DNA of 64,000 nt from Malus domestica. Taxonomy: Eukaryota; Streptophyta; Magnoliopsida; Rosales; Rosaceae. A program made the translations under genes and the position numbers. The number at the start of each line of letters is the position of its first letter. Position 1 is the first letter of the stretch. The stretch is from NCBI RefSeq assembly GCF_042453785.1, contig NC_091677.1, positions 5,861,501 through 5,925,500 on the forward strand, in the 5' to 3' direction. The notes beneath the pieces were generated by a model that was given only the letters and a program-made list of their open reading frames with translations, did not search any database and was not told the DNA's origin. Positions 59,900-64,000 of this stretch are shown one piece after another.

Positions 59900-62800
59900 A
59901 CCTTCATGATTAATTATGTGTTTTTTGGTTTTTCTCAAAGGTAACATTCATTAAGCAGAAAAAGATTATTGGCCAACTCAAAGGAAGACAAAATAACCCA
60001 AAATACAATGAGAAATTCAGATACACAAAAATCCCACCCAATAAACAGCTTACGCTGCCTCCGCCACGAACGTGTTGCTAGTAGCCACCAAGGTAACAAC
60101 ACTAGAGAAAACAATCAAGTGATTAATTCAACTAAGACATGCACACATATTACAAACCCCCAACCAAAAGAACACCACAACTAGATTTTGTCACAAAAAA
60201 AGATGAATTGAGAAATTGTCACCATATCCAAATCCCCTTCACAAAGCCCTGCAAATATATACAAACATATTAACACATGGATAGAAGGTGAGGCTAAAGA
60301 AGTACGTAAAATACACCTATTGGCCGAATTCCCATAACATTTGGCCTCGATTATAATTCGGCATGCCAATCGATGGAGGGGAAGTAAGGGAGGAAAATGG
60401 ATCTAACATCCATTTTAGGTTCAGAGACCGCAGATTGAAGCAAATGATGAGGTGGGGATGGAATATGAGGAAGGGAGGTAGAAGGAAAGGGTAGGGGAGA
60501 TGGAGGTTTGGGTTTGAAAAGGCATGACCCAAGAGAGGGAGAGTGGAAAACTAAATAACAAATTGCAGTAAAAACTGACGAAAAACCCGGATAAGCGGCG
60601 ATGCACGCCGAGGGAGAGGCAAGAAGTCCAAATCTGAGACAAGGTCAAAGGATAATTTTACCAAGTTCAAATAGAACTGAGATAAAACTCATAAGAAAAT
60701 GAAATAAAAGAAAAAAGAAGAAGAGAATGAGGAAATGAGAAAAAAAGGGGTTGCCACGGGCACCCAAGGCAAAGCTAGGATCAGCGGCTATTGCTTTTTT
60801 GCTCCGTTTGTGTTTTCAACGAGAGACAACACAACTTATTGAATAATTGTGTGTTTAATGCCTTATGGTTTCTTTGTCAAATATGCATTCTCAATTCATA
60901 GAATTTCTTATGAAAAGTATTACTAACACTTTAAAAATGTCACTGTAAAAAGTTCTCCTACATCATGTGTGTGGTATATGCAAATATGAGGTTGATCCCA
61001 CTGAGATTGCTTTAACACCAATTTAACCAGCTAATTACACGAAATTTAACTTAGAAAAAAACGAATGATTGATTGATTATGACAAAATTAAAATTAGAAA
61101 GATGAATAATGAAAAATCACAAAGAATAGAAGTTTAAACAAGTTAAGATGATGAAGCCTATGGTCATGAATCCACCAATAACAATCATATTCTCTTTTCT
61201 TCAAGCCAATTACTATCCAATTACCATACCAATATTTAAGGTTGTTCTTTCTAAGATATGAATTAATCCGTAGTCAGACATCAACTCGTGTATCTATACG
61301 CGATAAATATGTTCTATTGGTTAGGCAAGCTGTTAAACCCATTAGCACTGAAGAATCATGTAAACCAAGTAGGACTAGTTTGATATTGGTCATCCTGACT
61401 AGTTTTCCACTCTTCTTAATCTTAATTCCAATAAATCTAATTGATTGGTCATCCTCTTAGATTTACCTAAATATCTAGCAACAAGTTCACAATGATGGTC
61501 AATCAAAAGAACATTTGAAACTATAAAATACACACAAAGATTAAGAATTAAACATGGCATGTAATCGAATGATAATCAACAAAATACTTCGGAAATAATC
61601 ATGTCATGGTTTCATCATATACCTTAGAAAAGTAGTTTAGTTACAAATAGTCATAATAAATAGCACAAAAGAAGTCATGGAAGATATCAATCTCAACATA
61701 AATATAATACGTCGTTGATGTCTATGTGAGTCAAACTTATGACATCTCACTTACAAGTTAAGAGAAAAACCATTAGACCATGGTACTAGTTTGTACATAT
61801 GAGATTATTGAAGCCAAATTTATGGACAACATATACATTGTGTTGTAGAGATGGAGCAAGTCTCATCATTGGACCCAACACGTAGATAACCTGTCATGAT
61901 ACCAAGAAAGAATTCTTATTCAGCAGTAAAATCAATTGGCATTAGAATAGTGTTTAACTCATTATAAGCTATTGCAATGTTTTGTATTTTCTCTAATATA
62001 TCACACTTCCTAATGTTTATTTTTATAAACTATTGCAATGTTTTGTACTCACCATTAAAAACTCACACTTCTTAAATTTTTATAAATCCTTGCAACCTCT
62101 CTATTGTATCTACATTTCCAGCATTGACTTCCTACTTCTTAGATGATACGGTCAAGCAAATGAAATAAGAGAGTTCGAAACTTTAATAATAATTTATAGG
62201 ATGAGACATTTTCGAACCCGAGACGTATGGTTACAAGCTCTAACAATGAAAAAATAATAAAATAAAATAGAAGGTAGAAAAATATTGAATGGATAAGAGT
62301 CAAGCAAACCAATCAAAGCAAAAGAGGGAAAGCGTGTTTGTTATGGCTTTTATATCAACCATAATTCGAAAGGTTAGGGATCAATCATGAGTCATTTAAT
62401 CCCAAACACTGACTTGATTAGTCACAAACACAACTGCCCCCTTGCTTATCCTAAATGATGTTTGGAAAATATAAGGATAAATATTAGATCTTGGCATGGT
62501 CCCATAGTAAGTTCCACGTGTATATATAATGGCTATTGAACTGGACTCCAATTGAGTGAAACAATAAGTTAGTTATGGTTTAACAAAATGGAACAGTTAA
62601 AAATTTGGGGAAATACTTTGGTATGGGTGTTTGAACACGTTAGTCGTATGAAATCTCTTACAAAAACACGAAACTTTCTTGTATTTTGATATTTCCCGAT
62701 ACCATGCGGTCTTATCTAGTATGAAAGATTCTCTAATCAAATAGCCATACTGAAAATGTACTCACAACTTCAATTGCTTTACTTTTTCTCTAAAGAAAGG

Positions 62801-63473
62801 AAAGCAATTTTAATGGATTTATTGATGGATTTGGAAGAATGGGGCAAAATGAGACTAAATTTGATTTTCAAGAGGTTAAGTGACACAATTTAAGTCTCGT
62901 GAAGCAAAAGTGAGAATGACTTTGAGTTTCAAGGGGCATTGACCTAAAGAAGTATAAAAAAAAAAAAAAGTTAGGACTGGGTCAGAACCATGGCAAGTGG
63001 TCCGGTGGAAATATTGCAGAATTCCAAGTCAGTTATGCTCTCTGGTATTGTGTTCAAGACACGAAGCTGACAAAAACACTAGTGATCCCTGGTTGAAAGC
63101 TTTGGGATGAAGTGTAGCATTTGATTGTGTTCAGGAATGGACTGAAATGTCTTTAGCCTTTTCGGACTCCGGTGAAGATTAGTCTTACCTTTCGAGGTGC
63201 GGGATACCTCTCGGAAAAAAGTAAATTTGGATTGGGTCAGATTCAGTGCCGAATAGCCAGTTAAAACAAGCCCACATGAAGCCCAGTGCCCTAGCGTTTT
63301 AGACCTGGACTATTATCACCCGCTGGTGATGGAGCGTGCGATCAGCCAATACAGTTAGTCACTGACTGCGAGTCCTGGCTTTTGCGCCACACTCCTTCGG
63401 TGCTCCGCAGCCAAGCCCCGTCGTCCTCTTCACTAGCTGAGACCTACAGAGAGGGAGAAAGGAGGAGAAATCA
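59900..63473. other. Intergenic tract without a supported gene
   Basis: AT-rich, with short unrelated frames only. No RNA gene or complete element was identified. The last few hundred bases are the 5' flank of the CMC1-like gene. Confidence 0.5.
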
Positions 63474-63789
63474 ATGGGATACATACAGGAAGCACGTGAG
63501 AATCACGTGAAGAAGAAGGTTGAAGAAGGTATGACGTATTTCAAAGCTCAAACTCTCTAGGGCTCTCAACAATTATTCTTTCGTTTGATCGTTGTGCTGT
63601 AAAAATGTGTAATCTTTTTGTGGAAATTACTGCTTCAACAGCATTGCGGAGCAAAATGAAGCACAAGGCGCTGCAGGAGTGCAAGGATTTGGCGTCAAAG
63701 TACGCCGAGTGCTCCTACGGCAGAACCATATCGGTCGTCTGGCAGTGCCGGCAGCAAGCCAAGGAATTGAACGAGTGCCTTCACCAATT
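63474..63789 (+). CDS. CMC1-like twin-CX9C protein, 3' end outside the window
   Basis: Coding exons 63474-63528 and 63642-63789 (GT-AG, phased; the second ends at a GTAAGC donor) give the first ~67 residues, and the gene runs off the right edge. The protein has two CX9C motifs: C32-KDLASKYAE-C42 and C54-RQQAKELNE-C64, the helix-loop-helix of the mitochondrial intermembrane-space CHCH fold. The spacing and the WQCR context match CMC1/CMC2-like cytochrome c oxidase assembly factors, imported through the Mia40 disulfide relay. The short N-terminus (MGYIQEARENHVKKKVEE) lacks a classic presequence, as expected. Confidence 0.85.
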
Positions 63790-64000
63790 GTAAGCCCCAA
63801 TTCCTCGATTAATTCACCCCGATCATTTGTTAATCGTAAGAAAAAATGGGAAAGATTTTGTTTTTAGAACAGGGTTTTATATATTAATATCAATTATATG
63901 TTTAGTTAGGAAATGCTCTTACCCAAATTGTATTGGCGTGCTTAGACTTGCTTGTTATGAATGTTGGTTTGCTTGAGTAGCGGTTAGAGAATAGCGGACT

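Overview
The window is plant nuclear DNA: genes have many short exons with GT-AG introns, products carry chloroplast transit peptides, and intergenic space is AT-rich and packed with LTR, SINE and MITE insertions. The repeat families (a Cassandra solo LTR, tRNA-derived SINEs, an abundant ~154-bp MITE) and the gene content suggest a woody Rosaceae genome such as apple or pear. The species is an inference, since no search could be run.

Left part (1-17.2 kb). A plant gene of unknown function (+, 1204-4764), a second plant-specific gene of unknown function (+, 9841-12987), and a chloroplast DUF2854 gene resembling APE1 (-, 13977-17163), separated by 4-5 kb tracts holding MITE-like elements.

Middle part (17.6-43.3 kb). 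A duplicated block built around a zf-4CXXC_R1 + DDT-type gene of the CDCA7-like family. Copy B (-, 32149-35348, 12 exons, 621 aa) reads through without a lesion. Copy A (17.9-24.3 kb) and copy C (36.1-42.9 kb, in two pieces of opposite orientation) are broken. Non-coding flanks are duplicated along with the gene. Between and inside the copies lie a nested solo LTR, a 347-bp tandem array, a CACTA-like terminus, a MULE-like element that seems to carry a beta-1,3-glucanase fragment, a gag-less Ty1/copia element, two SINEs (counting the one in APE1), a PIF/Harbinger-like element, a Cassandra solo LTR and several MITEs. Because paralogous empty sites exist, many target-site duplications can be read directly.

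Right part (43.4-64 kb). A chloroplast rhomboid pseudoprotease-like gene (RBL9-like, +), a PM19/AWPM-19 membrane-protein gene (+), an RCC1-repeat gene (-), a 14-3-3 gene (-) with a 5' leader intron, about 5 kb with no clear gene, and the first two coding exons of a twin-CX9C CMC1-like gene cut by the window end.

All full gene models were assembled by hand so that every junction is GT-AG with consistent phase and an open frame to a stop. The genes do not form one pathway. APE1-like, RBL9-like, CDCA7-like and 14-3-3 genes sit together here, and from memory their Arabidopsis counterparts are also near one another on chromosome 5. I found no convincing undescribed biological system. The most informative part is the CDCA7-like duplication with its dated layer of insertions.
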